Under the pieces are notes generated by a model. It made no database searches and was not told the DNA's origin. It worked only from the letters and a program-made list of their open reading frames with translations. From positions 740,727 to 804,726 of the forward strand of contig NZ_JALGBI010000002.1 in assembly GCF_022809125.1 (NCBI RefSeq): 64,000 nucleotides of DNA, read 5' to 3'. Shown in pieces: positions 63,183-64,000 of the stretch. The position numbers and the translations under genes were made by a program. Each line of letters starts with the position of its first letter. Position 1 is the stretch's first letter. The DNA is from Variovorax terrae (GTDB lineage: Bacteria; Pseudomonadota; Gammaproteobacteria; Burkholderiales; Burkholderiaceae_C).

Positions 63183-63533
63183 CTAGGGCTGAAATGCCGT
63201 CCTCCCTTCGCCCAATTCCTTGAGGCAGGCCGAGAAGATGGACGAGCCAATTAACCCTGAGCGCCAAAGCGTGAGCAGTCGTGCGCGACGAAGGGGCATG
63301 GGCTGAGTCGCATCCCCCACATACCGCCAGACCGCGTTGATGAGGCGTCGGCGTACTGCAGGCCGTAGCCACATATAAGCAACTGCTGCCGCAGGCCACA
63401 GGCAGGCGGTCGCCAGCAGCCAGCCCACAAGCGAAATGCCTACGCTGTTTACGCGCATACGATGCATGTCGAGTGCGATGCCGAGTGCCGTCAACACGGC
63501 CCCCAAGATCCAGAACACGATGAGCAAGAACAT
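63183..63533 (-). CDS. hypothetical membrane protein
   Basis: A 116-residue protein with two or three hydrophobic segments (FLLIVFWILGAVLTALGIAL; ISLVGWLLATACLWPAAAVAY) and a basic C-terminal half. No family is recognised. It is the first gene of the leftward cluster and divergent from the XRE regulator, which may control it. Confidence 0.6.
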   Translation of the reverse strand: MFLLIVFWILGAVLTALGIALDMHRMRVNSVGISLVGWLLATACLWPAAAVAYMWLRPAVRRRLINAVWRYVGDATQPMPLRRARLLTLWRSGLIGSSIFSACLKELGEGRTAFQP

Positions 63534-63597
63534 TTCCCCTCGAATTATCCAATATTCGCATACAGAATAATATTAATGTGCATTTAGAATTTTTGGA

Positions 63598-63855
63598 ATG
63601 CCACATCCACTCCATGACCATCGCTATCAGCAGATCGCAACGCTGTTAGCACAGTTGCGCAAAGAGCGGGGGTGGCTGCAGCAGGAGGTGGCTGAGCGCT
63701 TGGGCAGGAATCAAACCTTCGTTTCCAAATACGAGAGCGGGGCTCGTCGTATCGATTTGATCGAATTGCTTGACATCCTGCGTGCACTGGAAGTGGACCC
63801 GCACGAGTTTGTCGACCAGATCCAGTCGCAATTGGCAACAGCTTTGCCGCGCTGA
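63598..63855 (+). CDS. XRE-family transcriptional regulator
   Basis: An 85-residue protein consisting of one helix-turn-helix: IATLLAQLRKERGWLQQEVA then LGRNQTFVSKYESGARRIDL. It is a small Cro/CI-type regulator. The upstream 64 nt to the divergent membrane gene are AT-rich (ATAATATTAATGTGCA) and probably hold both promoters. Confidence 0.85.
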   Translation: MPHPLHDHRYQQIATLLAQLRKERGWLQQEVAERLGRNQTFVSKYESGARRIDLIELLDILRALEVDPHEFVDQIQSQLATALPR

Positions 63856-63873
63856 TTGCTTAGACGGGCCTCC

Positions 63874-64000
63874 TCACACCACCCCCCGCTCCGCCATAGA
63901 AAGCGCCCCCAGATCACTGGTGATCACGTGATCGAGCACCCGCACCTCCACCAGCGCCAGCGCTGACTTCAGATCGCGCGTGAGCGCATAGTCCGCACTG
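63874..64000 (-). CDS. radC: RadC family (JAB/MPN) protein, C-terminal end only
   Basis: The last 41 codons of a gene running out of the window. [20 protein letters not shown] and [18 protein letters not shown] match the C-terminus of RadC proteins. Copies on islands are common, and their exact role is unclear. Confidence 0.8.
   Translation of the reverse strand, partial: SADYALTRDLKSALALVEVRVLDHVITSDLGALSMAERGVV

Larger units (their letters stand above)
42476..64000. mobile_element. probable genomic island at tRNA-Ser
   Basis: The region after tRNA-Ser contains only accessory genes and remnants (nuclease, GTPase-caspase system, helicase, HNH, XRE regulator, radC) and its coding strands and base composition vary. 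TCCCAC is repeated at 42524-42541, like integrase arm sites near tRNA-integrated islands. No integrase gene and no second copy of the tRNA end are seen in the window, so the right end would lie beyond it. Confidence 0.5.

Noticed and set aside
42476..64000. Integrase or transposase gene for the island
   Set aside because: No frame shows a tyrosine or serine recombinase or transposase motif in this stretch.

Overview
The window looks like a GC-rich betaproteobacterial chromosome, most likely Comamonadaceae (Burkholderiales). The evidence is the gene order pth-rplY-prs-tRNA-Gln-ispE-lolB-TPR-mutM, the block rapZ-recN-nadK next to hrcA, the block spoT-rpoZ-gmk-yicC followed by kinase-phosphatase-rph-rdgB-hemW, and a group I intron in a CAT-anticodon tRNA of the kind known from Azoarcus. 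The genus cannot be fixed from this sequence alone.

Layout. (1) 1-21451 is core chromosome: a histidine phosphatase, a TTC38-like TPR protein, a complete dipeptide/oligopeptide ABC importer read leftwards, a 4Fe-4S ferredoxin, the pth-to-mutM housekeeping run, a dynamin-like GTPase, mutY, rapZ, recN and nadK. (2) About 21458-30134 is a filamentous phage (inovirus) prophage wedged between nadK and hrcA. It has a repressor with paired operators, Rep, ssDNA-binding protein, small virion proteins, a major coat protein, adsorption protein, a pVI-like protein, Zot, a ParB/KorB-like protein and a small serine recombinase. No secretin gene is present. (3) 30143-42475 is core chromosome again: hrcA, a tRNA-Ile2/Met gene interrupted by a 240-nt group I intron, a cyclic-nucleotide-binding protein, tRNA-Arg, a frameshifted greB, spoT, rpoZ, gmk, yicC, a Ser/Thr kinase with its PP2C phosphatase, rph, rdgB, hemW and tRNA-Ser. 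(4) From the end of tRNA-Ser, which has lost its encoded CCA, to the window end lies an accessory region that is probably a genomic island. It carries a secreted nuclease, a five-gene GTPase/GAP1/caspase conflict system, a PIN-GNAT-PUA fusion protein with ASCH, kinase and HNH neighbours, an SF1 helicase, gene remnants, a cluster of small envelope proteins, an XRE regulator and the end of radC.

How the parts work together. In the prophage, at least five copies of a palindrome with consensus TTTCGCATGCGAAA sit just upstream of the zinc-ribbon gene, the coat gene, a reverse-strand membrane gene, the ParB-like gene itself and the recombinase. This suggests a KorB-type regulon run by the phage-encoded ParB-like protein. 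The prophage splits a divergent host promoter region, so nadK now follows the phage repressor and hrcA follows the phage recombinase, each in the same direction. In the island, the tightly packed genes at 44763-51487 encode a helical protein, two GTPases, a GTPase-associated protein and a caspase. The last two end in the same effector-associated domain, which would let the GTPase sensor recruit the protease. This is the clearest candidate immune or cell-suicide system here.

Three genes appear damaged by frameshift or premature stop: greB, the HNH nuclease and the unknown gene at 58442. Two others are remnants (carboxymuconolactone decarboxylase-like and DUF3732-like). All functional calls come from reading the sequence and recalled family knowledge; no database search was run.
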